In this document: positions 45,026 to 56,449 of the stretch, in pieces | Layout of the letters: each line of letters starts with the position of its first letter | How positions within the stretch are numbered: position 1 is the stretch's first letter | NCBI RefSeq assembly: GCF_000282895.1 | Contig: NZ_ALBQ01000001.1 | Coordinates: 41,959 to 105,958, forward strand | Length of the DNA: 64,000 nucleotides | Reading direction: 5' to 3' | Origin: Sphingomonas sp. ATCC 31555 | Lineage (GTDB): Bacteria; Pseudomonadota; Alphaproteobacteria; Sphingomonadales; Sphingomonadaceae | Made by a program: the position numbers and the translations under genes | The notes under the pieces: generated by a model | What the model saw: the letters and a program-made list of their open reading frames with translations, nothing else | Database searches by the model: none | What the model was told of the DNA's origin: nothing

Positions 45026-45753
45026 TCCTAACCCGCCGCAACCTGCTCGTCGCCGGCACCGCCGGGTTGCTCGCCAGCTGCGATTCGTTCACCGACAGCC
45101 CGGTCCTGGCCAGCGCCGAGGAGGCACACCGCTTCCTCCAGCGGTCGGTCGGCCGCGGCGCGCTCGCCACCGAATTTCGCGCGGACCAGCGCAGCCCCCG
45201 CTTCCGCGTCAACGGCACGCACCATCCCAATACGCCGGAATACAACATCCACGCCGGCACCCGCTTCGTCGATTGGCGGCTGGCGGTGGAAGGCATGGTC
45301 GCTCGTCCGCTGCACCTCAGCCTCGCGCAGCTGCAGGCGATGCCGCAGCGCGCGCAGATTACCCGGCATGATTGCGTGGAAGGGTGGAGCGCGATCGGCA
45401 AGTGGCAGGGACCGCAGCTCGCCACGGTGCTGCAGGCCGCCCAGATCAGCCCGCTGGCACGCTACATCGTGTTCCACTGCGCCGATCGATACGGCAACAC
45501 CAATTATTACGAATCGATCGACATGGTCGATGCACTGCACCCTCAGACGATTCTCGCCTGGGCGCTCAACGATCACCTGCTCGATATTGGCCACGGCGCG
45601 CCGCTGCGACTGCGGGTCGAACGCCAGCTGGGCTACAAGCACGCCAAATATCTGATGCGGATCGAAGCGGTCGCCTCGCTCGCCAGGATCGGCCAAGGCA
45701 AGGGCGGCACCTGGGAGGATACCAACGGCTATCAATGGTATGCGGGGATCTGA
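45022..45753 (+). CDS. Molybdopterin-dependent oxidoreductase, sulfite-oxidase fold, Tat-exported lipoprotein-like
   Basis: A 243-residue protein with the sulfite oxidase/YedY molybdopterin fold. The molybdenum-ligand cysteine is C118 in RHDCVEGWSAIGKWQG. VFHCADRYGNTNYYESIDM and LRVERQLGYKHAKYLMRI follow, the usual cofactor-binding pattern. The N-terminus MILTRRNLLVAGTAGLLASC has a twin arginine and a lipobox-like LLASC, so it is probably exported folded and lipidated. It is coupled to the cytochrome b gene. YedY/MsrP uses a different haem partner (MsrQ), so this is a separate two-protein system. The substrate is unknown. Confidence 0.87.
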   Translation: MILTRRNLLVAGTAGLLASCDSFTDSPVLASAEEAHRFLQRSVGRGALATEFRADQRSPRFRVNGTHHPNTPEYNIHAGTRFVDWRLAVEGMVARPLHLSLAQLQAMPQRAQITRHDCVEGWSAIGKWQGPQLATVLQAAQISPLARYIVFHCADRYGNTNYYESIDMVDALHPQTILAWALNDHLLDIGHGAPLRLRVERQLGYKHAKYLMRIEAVASLARIGQGKGGTWEDTNGYQWYAGI

Positions 45754-45762
45754 GCCGATCGG

Positions 45763-46233
45763 TCAGCGCAGGCAGGCGAGCGCCGCCGCGTCGATGGCGC
45801 TGGCCGCTCCTTCCAGAGCGTAGCTGTCGGCGAAGGGCGCGCCATTCGCCCCGACGCTCTCGACGCTGAGTGCACGCCCGCCGCGCATCGCCGCGACGAT
45901 TACCGCATCGGTGCGGGCATCGGGCGCCCATGCGTCGCGCGGCCCGGCGAGCAGGGTGAAGCGCCGCTCGCCGGCGGTCAGCACCACGCGTGCGCCTTGG
46001 CTGCGGGCGCGGCTCAGCCGCACGTGCAGCTGGTTGCGCAGCCCCCGGCCCGGCCAGCTGGCGATGCTGACAAAGGCATCCCGCCGCAGCGTTCGATCGA
46101 TCGGCTGTGCGATGGCGAAGCAATGCGCCGGCGCCGCCTCGCGAAATGCGCCCCAGCCTTGGTAGATGCCGATCGCCGATCGCCCCGCCGGCGCCTGCCA
46201 CGCCGCCAGCAACAGGGCGAGCAGCGCGATCAT
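45763..46233 (-). CDS. Small exported protein, IalB-like
   Basis: A 156-residue protein with a signal peptide (MIALLALLLAAWQ). The mature part has IYQGWGAFREAAPAHCFAIA and a C-terminal DAAALACLR, the spacing of two cysteines seen in invasion-associated locus B (IalB) proteins. Those are small periplasmic or surface proteins of unclear biochemical role, named from Bartonella. The resemblance is weak, so the label is tentative. It overlaps the histidine phosphatase stop by four bases (ATGA), so the pair is translated together. Confidence 0.5.
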   Translation of the reverse strand: MIALLALLLAAWQAPAGRSAIGIYQGWGAFREAAPAHCFAIAQPIDRTLRRDAFVSIASWPGRGLRNQLHVRLSRARSQGARVVLTAGERRFTLLAGPRDAWAPDARTDAVIVAAMRGGRALSVESVGANGAPFADSYALEGAASAIDAAALACLR

Positions 46234-46877
46234 GCCGGCGCGGCGCCGCGCCCGGTTCCCAGATGCACCACCGTCTCCACCCCGGCTTCGATACGGACGA
46301 TCGATCCCTGCGGCAGGTCGGGCGCCACTGGTGCGTTGAACTGCGGCAGAACGTCGCGCCCGGTCATCACCCCGCGCAGTATGCGGCTGGACATGCCGTG
46401 CATGATGACCAGCCGGTCACCCGGATCGTCCGCGGTATCGGCCAGCCAGCCCGAGACGCGCGCGGCGATCGCGTCATACCATTCGCCGCCTTCAGGCGGA
46501 CGGCTGTACAGCCCATGCTCGGGATCGAGGAACGGGCCGACTTCCCGCTCCAGATCGGCATAATAACGGCCGCTCCATCGGCCCATGCCGATTTCAATCA
46601 GCCGGTCGTCGGTTCGCGCCTGGTGCCAGTCGAGCTCGAGATGCTCGGCGATGATCGCCAGCGTCTGCAGCGCGCGGCCGGCGCTGGACGCCCATAGCGT
46701 CAGCTTCGGGCGCGACCCGAGCATCTCACGGAGCGCGGCACCCATTGCGTCCGCCTGGGCAAAGCCGGCACGCGTCAACGGGGTGTGCGGATGATCGCCC
46801 TGCATCCGGCGGGCGATGTTGAACACGGTCTCGCCATGCCGCGCGATGAAATCGCGGCCTTTGCGCTTGTTCGGCAT
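46230..46877 (-). CDS. Histidine phosphatase family protein (phosphoglycerate-mutase-like)
   Basis: A 215-residue protein with the catalytic RHGE (ARHGETVFNIARRMQGDHP, near residue 13). The second half has the matching VIMHGMSSRIL with the second catalytic histidine. LTLWASSAGRALQTLAII provides the phosphate-binding arginine, and LIEIGMGRWSG the acid. Family members remove or move phosphates from small metabolites or proteins. The start at 46877 is the first ATG that keeps the RHG motif near the N-terminus. It is the first gene of a pair with the IalB-like gene. Confidence 0.85.
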   Translation of the reverse strand: MPNKRKGRDFIARHGETVFNIARRMQGDHPHTPLTRAGFAQADAMGAALREMLGSRPKLTLWASSAGRALQTLAIIAEHLELDWHQARTDDRLIEIGMGRWSGRYYADLEREVGPFLDPEHGLYSRPPEGGEWYDAIAARVSGWLADTADDPGDRLVIMHGMSSRILRGVMTGRDVLPQFNAPVAPDLPQGSIVRIEAGVETVVHLGTGRGAAPA

Positions 46878-47117
46878 GCCGCATCTCTCGGTCGAAATTC
46901 CGCGAAACGCAATGTCCCATTTTGGCCCGATTTCGTTCAGCGGCGCGACAGCGAGCATGGCGCAACGGTCGTTTCGCTCGCGAACGACGAGCGCCGGAAC
47001 GAACGAGGGAGGCACAGAACGCCGGGCGTCGCACTGCATCGCCCGGTCGTGGACGCGCTTTGCCCCCGCCGTTCCGAAGATCGCGCAGCCGAGGCGTGTC
47101 GCCTGCGGCTGCAATCC

Positions 47118-47137
47118 GGCCGCTTTCCGAAGCGGCC
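47118..47137 (+). promoter_or_regulatory. Leader hairpin before the outer-membrane protein gene
   Basis: A perfect eight-base stem (GGCCGCTT/AAGCGGCC) with a TCCG loop ends three bases before the GTGAGGAG ribosome site at 47141. It may protect the mRNA 5' end, as in abundant porin messages. Confidence 0.45.
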
Positions 47138-47154
47138 TTAGTGAGGAGTATGAT

Positions 47155-47763
47155 ATGCGTATCAAGATCATCGCCGCCGCGCTCGTCGCATCGTCCGCCA
47201 TCGCCGCACCGGCCTTCGCACAGGATTCGAACTTCTCCGGCTCGCATGCCGAAGCGATCGTGGGCTGGGATCGGGTGAACGACAAATCGTCCTATGACGC
47301 CTCGCGCGACGGCGTCACCTTCGGCGGCAATATCGGCTATGACGTGCAGCGCGGCAGCACCGTGTTCGGCGTCGAAGGCGAAGTGACCGGATCCAGCATT
47401 AGCGATCGCACCAGCAACGTCATCAATCAGGGTGATCGGCTGCGGGTAAAGGCCGGCCGCGACCTCTATGTCGGCGGTCGCCTCGGGTTTCTCGCGGGCC
47501 CGCGCACGCTGATCTACGCCAAGGCAGGCTACACCAACGCCCAGTTCATCACCGACTATACTTCGCCGAACAGCACGCCCGCGCTCGATCTGCGCTCGCG
47601 CGACAATCTCGACGGCTGGCGGCTGGGTGCTGGCGCCGAGTTCAAGCTGACCGACAAGGTGTTCGCCAAGGCGGAGTATCGCTATTCCAACTATGGCTCG
47701 CAGTCGAACGGCGTCGATCCGGAACGCCACCAGATCGTCACCGGCGTCGGCGTGCGCTTCTGA
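47155..47763 (+). CDS. Outer-membrane beta-barrel protein (OmpA/Opa-like porin family)
   Basis: Predicted 202 residues. The signal peptide MRIKIIAAALVASSAIAAPA is cleaved after AFA. Mature strands alternate polar and apolar residues (HAEAIVGWDRVN, GVTFGGNIGYDVQRGS, LYVGGRLGFLAG, KVFAKAEYRYSNYG), ending IVTGVGVRF with a C-terminal phenylalanine for BAM recognition. This matches the small eight-stranded barrel family (PF13505) common on alphaproteobacterial surfaces. The ATG follows GAGGAG. A strong terminator follows. Likely abundant and structural; no ligand can be inferred. Confidence 0.85.
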   Translation: MRIKIIAAALVASSAIAAPAFAQDSNFSGSHAEAIVGWDRVNDKSSYDASRDGVTFGGNIGYDVQRGSTVFGVEGEVTGSSISDRTSNVINQGDRLRVKAGRDLYVGGRLGFLAGPRTLIYAKAGYTNAQFITDYTSPNSTPALDLRSRDNLDGWRLGAGAEFKLTDKVFAKAEYRYSNYGSQSNGVDPERHQIVTGVGVRF

Positions 47764-47795
47764 TCGCCGAAAAGGCGTCTGGACTGTGGAAAAGG

Positions 47796-47825
47796 GGGCC
47801 GGAGCGGCTTGCTCCGGCCCTTTTT
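47796..47825 (+). terminator. Intrinsic terminator after the outer-membrane protein gene
   Basis: GGGCCGGAGC-GGCTT-GCTCCGGCCC followed by TTTTT (47821-47825): a perfect ten-base stem, five-base loop and U-tract. It isolates dnaN from upstream transcription. Confidence 0.92.
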
Positions 47826-47911
47826 CGCGTTAAGGGTACAGCATGGCGCACTGCCACCGGCCGGGTCGCGCCGGGTAAAAGCTAGGGCGACGGCCCGGGG
47901 GTTTGAGGTAC

Positions 47912-49024
47912 ATGAAGGCGACGATCGAACGCGCAACTCTGTTGAGGGGCCTGAGCCACGTCCAGTCCGTGGTCGAGCGGCGCAACACGATTCCGATCCT
48001 GTCCAACGTGCTGATCGATGCACAGCTCGGCGGATCGCTGCGGCTGATGGCCACCGATCTCGATCTGCAGATCGACGAAACGATTCCCGCCGCAGTCGAC
48101 CAGGTCGGCGCGACGACGGTGTCGGCGCACACGCTGTTCGACATCGTCCGCAAGCTGCCCGAAGGTTCGCAGGTGGTGCTCACCGCGGCCGAGGGCAAGC
48201 TGACGGTGGTGGCCGGCCGCGCCCGCTTTCAGCTCGGCACGCTGCCGCGCGACGATTTCCCGATGATCGCCGAGGGCGAGCTGCCGACCACGTTCGAGCT
48301 GCCGGCCGAAACGCTGAAGCAGATCATCGACAAGACCCGCTTCGCGATCTCGACCGAAGAGACGCGCTATTATCTGAACGGCATCTTCTTCCACGTGACC
48401 GACGATGCCAATCGCCTGCTACGCGCCGCGGCCACCGACGGCCACCGGCTGGCGCGCGTCACCGTGCCCTGCCCCGAAGGCGCCGATTCGATGCCGGGCG
48501 TGATCGTGCCGCGCAAGTGCGTGGGCGAACTGCGCAAGCTGCTCGACGAGGTCGACGGTTCGGTGGGCGTGTCGCTCTCGCCGTCGAAGATCCGCTTCGA
48601 TCTGGGCCAGGCGATCCTAACATCCAAGCTGATCGACGGCACCTTCCCCGATTACAGCCGCGTGATCCCGACCGCGAACGACAAGCTGCTCAAGCTCGAT
48701 CCGAAGAGCCTGATGCAGGGCGTCGACCGCGTCTCGACCATCGCGACCGAGAAGACCCGCGCCGTGAAGATGGCGCTGGAACGCGACAAGGTGGTACTCT
48801 CGGTCACCAGCCCCGAGAACGGCGTCGCGGCCGAGGAAGTCCCTGGCGAATATGCCGCGATGGGCTTCGAGATCGGCTTCAACAGCCGCTACCTGATGGA
48901 CATTCTCGGCCAAATCGAGGGCGATCTAGTTGAAGTACATCTCGCTGATGCCGCCGCACCGACGCTGATCCGCGAGAACGATACATCGCCTGCACTCTAC
49001 GTACTGATGCCGATGCGGGTTTGA
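47912..49024 (+). CDS. dnaN: DNA polymerase III beta subunit (sliding clamp)
   Basis: A 370-residue clamp made of three repeated domains that forms a ring on DNA and tethers polymerase III. The N-terminus (MKATIERATLLRGLSHVQSV, then RRNTIPILSNVLI) and TDGHRLA near residue 180 are canonical, and the C-terminus ends YVLMPMRV, the partner-binding cleft. Length fits the family. GAGG precedes the ATG; a TTG three codons earlier was ignored. dnaA is not adjacent, but recF and gyrB follow within 8.2 kb. Confidence 0.97.
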   Translation: MKATIERATLLRGLSHVQSVVERRNTIPILSNVLIDAQLGGSLRLMATDLDLQIDETIPAAVDQVGATTVSAHTLFDIVRKLPEGSQVVLTAAEGKLTVVAGRARFQLGTLPRDDFPMIAEGELPTTFELPAETLKQIIDKTRFAISTEETRYYLNGIFFHVTDDANRLLRAAATDGHRLARVTVPCPEGADSMPGVIVPRKCVGELRKLLDEVDGSVGVSLSPSKIRFDLGQAILTSKLIDGTFPDYSRVIPTANDKLLKLDPKSLMQGVDRVSTIATEKTRAVKMALERDKVVLSVTSPENGVAAEEVPGEYAAMGFEIGFNSRYLMDILGQIEGDLVEVHLADAAAPTLIRENDTSPALYVLMPMRV

Positions 49025-49025
49025 C

Positions 49026-49075
49026 CGGGTTGTAAAAACCCGTTCATCGACAAGCGCTTGCCGTGGTTTACACGG
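49026..49075. other. Cluster of small inverted repeats after dnaN
   Basis: Three short palindromes lie directly after the dnaN stop: CGGGTT-N5-AACCCG (49026-49042), CAAGCGCTTG (49050-49059) and CCGTG-N5-CACGG (49061-49075). The first may end the dnaN transcript. The rest of the 252-base gap to coq4 shows no gene up to the promoter at 49218. Confidence 0.4.
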
Positions 49076-49217
49076 GCTTTCCGAAGCCTTCCGCGCTTTC
49101 CCCGGCTTGGCCACGGCACCGCAGCGCGGCATTACATGGTCATGCCCCGAGGGTCGCACTTACGGGACTTGGGTCGGGCGGCGGATCTCCCTGGGTTCGT
49201 CGTCCGGCTCGGGCCGC

Positions 49218-49264
49218 TTGAAACGCGAAGTCGCCTCCTCTATTAACACTTATGTCAGTTAATA
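49218..49264 (+). promoter_or_regulatory. Sigma-70 promoter of coq4 with overlapping operator
   Basis: TTGAAA (49218-49223) and TATTAA (49241-49246) are spaced 17 bases. A perfect inverted repeat TATTAAC-N10-GTTAATA (49241-49247 and 49258-49264) begins on the -10 element and covers the expected transcription start, so a dimeric repressor binding here would silence the gene. The ATG is 12 bases after the repeat. Confidence 0.65.
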
Positions 49265-49276
49265 GGATCGGATGGC

Positions 49277-50038
49277 ATGGCGACGCAGCCCCCCCAGACG
49301 CTCAATCCCGGTGTGCCGCTGCGGCGGGAATGGGGCACGGCCTTTGCGGCCCTTCGCCGTCTGCTCGCCAATGGCGATGATACCGAACAGGTCTTCCGGA
49401 TCATGCGCGCGCTCAATGGCGACGTCACGCAGCGCAATTATCGCAAGCTCCTGCGCGTCCAAGGCGGGGGCAAGCTCGCGTATCGCCGGCTGGAACTGGC
49501 ACAGCGGCTGTCCGATCGGACGTGGATCGACAGTTTCGCACCCAATACGTTGGGCGCAGCCTATCGCAACTTCCTCGATAGCACCGGCTATTCGGCCGAT
49601 GGGCTGGTGCAGGTCAGCATGGTCGAAGGAGGCTTCCAGGGCATCGATGTCGAGCATCCTTATGCCTGGATGGGCCGGCGCGAGCGCGACATCCACGATA
49701 TCTGGCACGTGCTGACCGGCTATAAGGCCGACGAGCATCTGGGCGAACTGTGTCTGGTGGCATTTTCCTATGCGCAGACCGGCGGCCTTGGCTGGGGGTT
49801 CATCGCGCTGGGCGGTGCGCTGAAGAGCATCCGCACCACCGGGCGCTTCGATTGCATTCGCGCGATCTGGGAGGGATATCGCCACGGCAAGCGCGCCCGC
49901 TGGCTGCACGGCGAGGATTATGAGGCACTGCTGCAGGAGCCGCTTGCGGCGGCCCGGCGGCGCCTGGGCATCGCCGATCCGGCGCGCTACCGCACCGCAC
50001 AGGCACGGCTCGCTGCGGCGGGAATCAGCGCGCTGTAG
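49277..50038 (+). CDS. Coq4-family ubiquinone biosynthesis protein
   Basis: A 253-residue Coq4-like protein. The diagnostic HDxxH zinc-binding motif is [13 protein letters not shown] (H140, D141, H144), with [20 protein letters not shown] ahead and [20 protein letters not shown] behind. Coq4 is needed for ubiquinone ring modification or complex assembly at the membrane, and recent work links it to C1 decarboxylation/hydroxylation. The protein has an N-terminal extension of about 30 residues. It carries its own regulated-looking promoter. The ATG at 49277 is in the reading frame; a nearby ATG at 49272 is not. Confidence 0.88.
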   Translation: MATQPPQTLNPGVPLRREWGTAFAALRRLLANGDDTEQVFRIMRALNGDVTQRNYRKLLRVQGGGKLAYRRLELAQRLSDRTWIDSFAPNTLGAAYRNFLDSTGYSADGLVQVSMVEGGFQGIDVEHPYAWMGRRERDIHDIWHVLTGYKADEHLGELCLVAFSYAQTGGLGWGFIALGGALKSIRTTGRFDCIRAIWEGYRHGKRARWLHGEDYEALLQEPLAAARRRLGIADPARYRTAQARLAAAGISAL

Positions 50039-50068
50039 CCGCCGCCTCGCCGTCGAATCCGCCAAAGA

Positions 50069-50102
50069 AAAGGCGCCCCGGCCGAAGCCGGGGCGCCTTT
50101 TC
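50069..50102. terminator. Bidirectional intrinsic terminator between coq4 and a lipoprotein gene
   Basis: A perfect 14-base stem (50069-50082 with 50087-50100) and CGAA loop. T-runs follow on the plus strand (TTTTC) and on the minus strand (CCTTTTCTTTG), serving both convergent genes. Confidence 0.9.
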
Positions 50103-50120
50103 TGTTGCGCAGCGGAGCGC

Positions 50121-50918
50121 TTACTTGGCGGCGGGGCTCGCTTCGGGAGCCGGGGCCGGCGCAGCGGTCGCGCCCGGTGTCGGTGCCGCACCTTCCTTGT
50201 CGCCCGCAGCCTTGGCGGCTTCGAGGGCCTTATTGGCCTGGTCCATGATCCGCTGGCGCAGCGCCGCGCGGTCGAGCACCTTCGGCAACGCGAACTCGCT
50301 TGCGGGGATCGCGCCCGCCTTCACGTCCTGCAGCGTCAGCGCGTCGCCCAGGCGCAGCACCATGCCCTTTCCGATCACGTCTTCCAGCGTCTTTTCCGCC
50401 TTGGGAATGCTGGTGAACATGGTCGCCATGCGGGCGCTGGTCAGGCGGGTCTGCATGCCGATCGCCGCCGCGACATTGGCGTAGCGCGAATCCTTGCTCA
50501 CCACGATGCGGATCGAATCGCCATTAGGGTTGCCCTTGGGCTGGATGCTCCAGATCGTGCCCTTCTGGTCGGCTACCTTCTCCTCGCCCACTTCCACCGC
50601 CTCATATTCCGGATCCTGGGGCAGCGGCTGGGGCTTCATGCCCTTTTCCTTGGCGATGTCCTGCGTCGCCCCTACGAAATCGTTGAAGCTAGCGGCGAAC
50701 TTCTCGCTGCCTTCGGTGATCACGACATAATCGGTACCGCCCTTGCGGATCAGCGTCTGCGGGCCGGCTTCTACCTTGGCGTCGCCATTGGCGGCGGCCT
50801 TCACGGTGATCGTGCCGCGGCCACCGGCAGCGGCATAGCGCGCCGTCACATCCTCGGGCGCCTTGGAGCAGGCCGCAACCAGCGCGAGTGCGGCAATGGT
50901 GAGTGTCTTGCGGATCAT
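50121..50918 (-). CDS. Hypothetical lipoprotein
   Basis: A 265-residue protein. [19 protein letters not shown] is a lipoprotein signal with lipobox LVAAC. The body alternates short beta strands ([18 protein letters not shown]) and charged loops. The C-terminus is low-complexity alanine/proline ([19 protein letters not shown]), as in cell-wall-spanning tethers. No family was recognised. It lies between coq4 and recF but is transcribed the other way, with recF starting 75 bases to the right of its ATG on the opposite strand. Confidence 0.75.
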   Translation of the reverse strand: MIRKTLTIAALALVAACSKAPEDVTARYAAAGGRGTITVKAAANGDAKVEAGPQTLIRKGGTDYVVITEGSEKFAASFNDFVGATQDIAKEKGMKPQPLPQDPEYEAVEVGEEKVADQKGTIWSIQPKGNPNGDSIRIVVSKDSRYANVAAAIGMQTRLTSARMATMFTSIPKAEKTLEDVIGKGMVLRLGDALTLQDVKAGAIPASEFALPKVLDRAALRQRIMDQANKALEAAKAAGDKEGAAPTPGATAAPAPAPEASPAAK

Positions 50919-50993
50919 GTGTTTCTATCCCTTCGCCCCGGTCTATCGGCCAAGCGGTGTTCGTGGGCAAGGTGCTGCGCTACAGCCGCTTTC

Positions 50994-52061
50994 ATGGCCG
51001 TCAAGCGTCTCCTGCTCACCGACTTCCGCAATCACGCCGATGCGCTGCTCGCACCCGGTGCCGCGTTTGTCGTGCTCAGCGGCGAAAATGGTGCGGGAAA
51101 GACCAATATCCTGGAGGCGGTGTCTCTGCTCGCGCCCGGGCGCGGCCTGCGCGGAGCCCCCTTGGGTGAGATGGCCCGACAGGGCGGCCCCGGCGGGTTC
51201 GGCGTCGCCGCGACGCTCGACGATGCCGAGATCGGCACCGGAACCAGGCCCGATGCGCCGGAGCGCCGGATCGTCCGGATCAACGGCGCCACGGCGGCGG
51301 CGACCAGTCTGGCGCAGTGGCTGGTGGTGCTGTGGCTCACGCCCGCGATGGACCGACTGTTCCTGGAAGCGCCGGGCGACCGCCGCCGTTTCCTCGACCG
51401 GCTGACTCTGGCACTCAACCCCCGTCACGCCCATGAAGCGACCCGCTACGAAGCGGCGATGCGTGAACGCAATCGGCTGCTTGCCGACGAACTTCCGCCC
51501 GACCCTGCCTGGCTCGATGCACTGGAAGCGCGAATGGCCGAACATGGCGCCGCGATCGATACCGCGCGACGAGAGGCCGTCGCGGCCTTGGGCGCGCGGC
51601 TCGCCGATCAGCCTCCGGGCCCGTTCGCCCGCGCCGGGCTGGCGCTCGAAGGCTGGCAGGGCGACGCGCCGGCGCTCGCCGCCGCGCTTCGCGAAAGCCG
51701 CCGCCGCGATGCCGCCGCCGGCCGAACCTTGGTGGGTCCGCACCGCGCTGATCTGCAGGTGAAGCATCTTGACAAGGCGCAGCCGGCGCATCTCTGCTCC
51801 ACGGGCGAGCAGAAAGCACTGCTGCTCGGCATCGTGCTGGCCCATGCCGAGTTGGTGGCAGACCGCGCCAGCCGCAGCCCGATCCTGCTGCTCGACGAAG
51901 TCGCCGCGCATCTCGATCCCGGCCGCCGCGCCGCGCTGTTCGATCGGCTCGCCGGGCGCGGTCAGGTTTGGATGACTGGCACCGAACCGTCGCTGTTCGA
52001 AGCGGTGCCTGCCACCGCCGCCCGGTACCGCGTAGCTGATGGCAGGATCGAACCCGCCTGA
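50994..52061 (+). CDS. recF: DNA replication/repair ATPase RecF
   Basis: A 355-residue SMC-like ATPase that loads RecA at gaps with RecO and RecR. Walker A is [19 protein letters not shown] near residue 31, the signature is [21 protein letters not shown] and Walker B is [23 protein letters not shown] near the N-terminus and [13 protein letters not shown] complete the family pattern. Length is right. It sits in the dnaN-recF-gyrB order, but with a non-related coding strand between each pair. Confidence 0.94.
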   Translation: MAVKRLLLTDFRNHADALLAPGAAFVVLSGENGAGKTNILEAVSLLAPGRGLRGAPLGEMARQGGPGGFGVAATLDDAEIGTGTRPDAPERRIVRINGATAAATSLAQWLVVLWLTPAMDRLFLEAPGDRRRFLDRLTLALNPRHAHEATRYEAAMRERNRLLADELPPDPAWLDALEARMAEHGAAIDTARREAVAALGARLADQPPGPFARAGLALEGWQGDAPALAAALRESRRRDAAAGRTLVGPHRADLQVKHLDKAQPAHLCSTGEQKALLLGIVLAHAELVADRASRSPILLLDEVAAHLDPGRRAALFDRLAGRGQVWMTGTEPSLFEAVPATAARYRVADGRIEPA

Positions 52062-52064
52062 GCC

Positions 52065-53483
52065 CTATTCCTGCTCCGCATACGCCTTCACCAGATCGTA
52101 CAGGTAATCGCGGCCGGTATAGAGCGAGCGGATCTCCACCCGCTCGTTGAGGCCGTGCACCCCGTTGCCGTCTGGATCGCCCCAGCCGCCGGGCACGCCA
52201 TAGGTCGGAATGCCGACAGCGGCGAGAAAGATGGCGTCGGTCGCGCCTGTCGACATGGTCGGTACCAGCGGTACGCCGGGGAAGTACTTCGCGACCAGCT
52301 TCTCCGCCGGCCCGACCACCTTGGGATCGAGCGCGGGCGGCTTGGCGATCGGCCGCACCGGCGGCACCATGGTGATCGACACCTTCGCATCGCCGATCGC
52401 CGTCGTCAGCGCTTTCAGCGTCTCCTCGCTGCTGTGGCCGGGGAAGATGCGGCAGTTGATGTTGGCCGCCGCGCGCTGCGGCAGCGCGTTGTTGGCATGG
52501 CCACCTTCCAGCAGCGTGGCGACGCAGGTGGTGCGCAGCATCGAATGGAAGATGCGATCGGTGTTGAGCAGCGATTCCGCCGCCTTGTCCGCCGGGTTTG
52601 CGGCGATCGCCGCCATTGCCTTGCCCATCGCGTCGCTGCGCGCAGCGCCTGCCTTTGCGAAATAGGCCCGGGTGGTGTCGGACAACTCTAGCGGAAAGTC
52701 ATAGGCACGGATCCGCACCAGTGCGTCCGCCAACTGGTAGATCGCATTGTCCGGCACCGGGATCGAGCTGTGGCCGCCGGGATTGGTCGTCTCCAGCCGA
52801 TAGTTCTGCACTGCCTTTTCGCCGACCTGCATTTGCTGGACGAGCACCTTGCCCTTGCCGTCGGATTTGCCGCCGCCGCCTTCGTTGAGTGCGAATTCGG
52901 CATCGATCAGATCGCGCTTGTTCTTCGCCAGCCATTCGGCGCCGTTGAACGCCCAGGTGGTTTCCTCACCGCAGGTGAGCGCCAGCTTGACCGTCCGCTT
53001 GGGCTTGTACCCGGCTTGCTGGAATCGGATCAGCGTGTCGGCCCAGCTGGCTGCCATCGCCTTGTCGTCGACGGCGCCGCGGGCATAATAATAGCCGCTT
53101 TCCTCGACCAGCTTGAACGGATCACGGGTCCAGTCCTCGCGCTTGGCGGCGACCACATCGATATGCGCGAGCAGCAGGATCGGCTTCGCCTTTTTCGACG
53201 TGCCCGGATAGACTGCGACCAGCCCGCCATCCTTCGGGTGCTCGGGCGTGGAGAACAGCGTGAGCTGCTCGTCCTTGAAGCCGGCCGCTTTCATCCGCGC
53301 GGCGATCTGCTCGGCCGCCTTAGTGCAGCTGCCCTCGTTCACCACCGTGTTGGTCTCGACCAGTTCCTTGTAGAGTTCCAAGAACCTGGCCTGATCCGGC
53401 CGCAATGCCGTAGCCTGCTGCGCGTCGGCGGGAAGAGCGGCGAACAGCGTTGTCGCTGCTGCGGCCGCACGAAGGAACGTCAT
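52065..53483 (-). CDS. M20/M25/M40 family metallopeptidase, exported
   Basis: Predicted 472 residues with a signal peptide (MTFLRAAAAATTLFAALPAD). The zinc site is complete: LLLAHIDVVAA (HxD), ARGAVDDKAM (bridging D), LTCGEETTW (catalytic EE) and, near the C-terminus, VHGLNERV with the last histidine. The dimerisation domain is inserted after NPGGHSSIPVPDNAIY. Family members cleave dipeptides or acyl amino acids. Location in the periplasm is inferred from the signal peptide. An ATG 28 codons upstream lies before the leader and was rejected. It converges with recF three bases from its stop. Confidence 0.88.
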   Translation of the reverse strand: MTFLRAAAAATTLFAALPADAQQATALRPDQARFLELYKELVETNTVVNEGSCTKAAEQIAARMKAAGFKDEQLTLFSTPEHPKDGGLVAVYPGTSKKAKPILLLAHIDVVAAKREDWTRDPFKLVEESGYYYARGAVDDKAMAASWADTLIRFQQAGYKPKRTVKLALTCGEETTWAFNGAEWLAKNKRDLIDAEFALNEGGGGKSDGKGKVLVQQMQVGEKAVQNYRLETTNPGGHSSIPVPDNAIYQLADALVRIRAYDFPLELSDTTRAYFAKAGAARSDAMGKAMAAIAANPADKAAESLLNTDRIFHSMLRTTCVATLLEGGHANNALPQRAAANINCRIFPGHSSEETLKALTTAIGDAKVSITMVPPVRPIAKPPALDPKVVGPAEKLVAKYFPGVPLVPTMSTGATDAIFLAAVGIPTYGVPGGWGDPDGNGVHGLNERVEIRSLYTGRDYLYDLVKAYAEQE

Positions 53484-53526
53484 GCCGGAACCCCCATGTT
53501 CGATTGTTGCCCTGACCCGCAGTTGA

Positions 53527-56100
<2,574 letters not shown>

Positions 56101-56129
56101 TCGCTCGTCCGGCCGCGGGAGCTTCCGCA

Positions 56130-56174
56130 CCGCCAAGTGGGGCAGTTGCAATCTTCAACTGCCCCGCTTGGCGG
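56130..56174. repeat. Long near-perfect inverted repeat after gyrB
   Basis: Two 19-base arms (56130-56148 and 56156-56174) around a seven-base loop pair fully except for one G-U. It lies between convergent gyrB and a hypothetical gene and would act on both transcripts. No T tract follows, so it may stabilise 3' ends rather than terminate. Confidence 0.75.
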
Positions 56175-56179
56175 GAGGC

Positions 56180-56449
56180 TCAGTCGACAATGCGCTCCGC
56201 GAGCGCCGCGATGCCTTCGCCTTCGAAGCGATTCAGTGCCGCGCCATCGATATGCACCGGATGGTCGAGGATCAGCACAGCATGCGCCCGGTGGTCCGGA
56301 TCCAGCTCGCGCCACGCGCGCACCGCCTCGCCCAGATTGGTGACCTCGGCGATGTCCCCGCCGCCGCGCACGACATTCTCCAGCGCCGCGCTCATCGTCC
56401 AGTCGATCGGCGGGTTCTTGGCGTCGTCGCCCCAGCGTGCTTCGGTCAT
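56180..56449 (-). CDS. Hypothetical small protein
   Basis: An 89-residue acidic soluble protein without signal or membrane segments. It contains WTMSAALENVVRGGGDIAEV, TNLGEAVRAWRELDPDHRAH and AVLILDHPVHIDGAALNRFE. The pattern of helix, basic tract and hydrophobic strand could form a small alpha/beta domain, but no family was recognised. Its ATG overlaps the stop of the DUF1488-like gene (ATGA), so the two are co-translated. Confidence 0.7.
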   Translation of the reverse strand: MTEARWGDDAKNPPIDWTMSAALENVVRGGGDIAEVTNLGEAVRAWRELDPDHRAHAVLILDHPVHIDGAALNRFEGEGIAALAERIVD

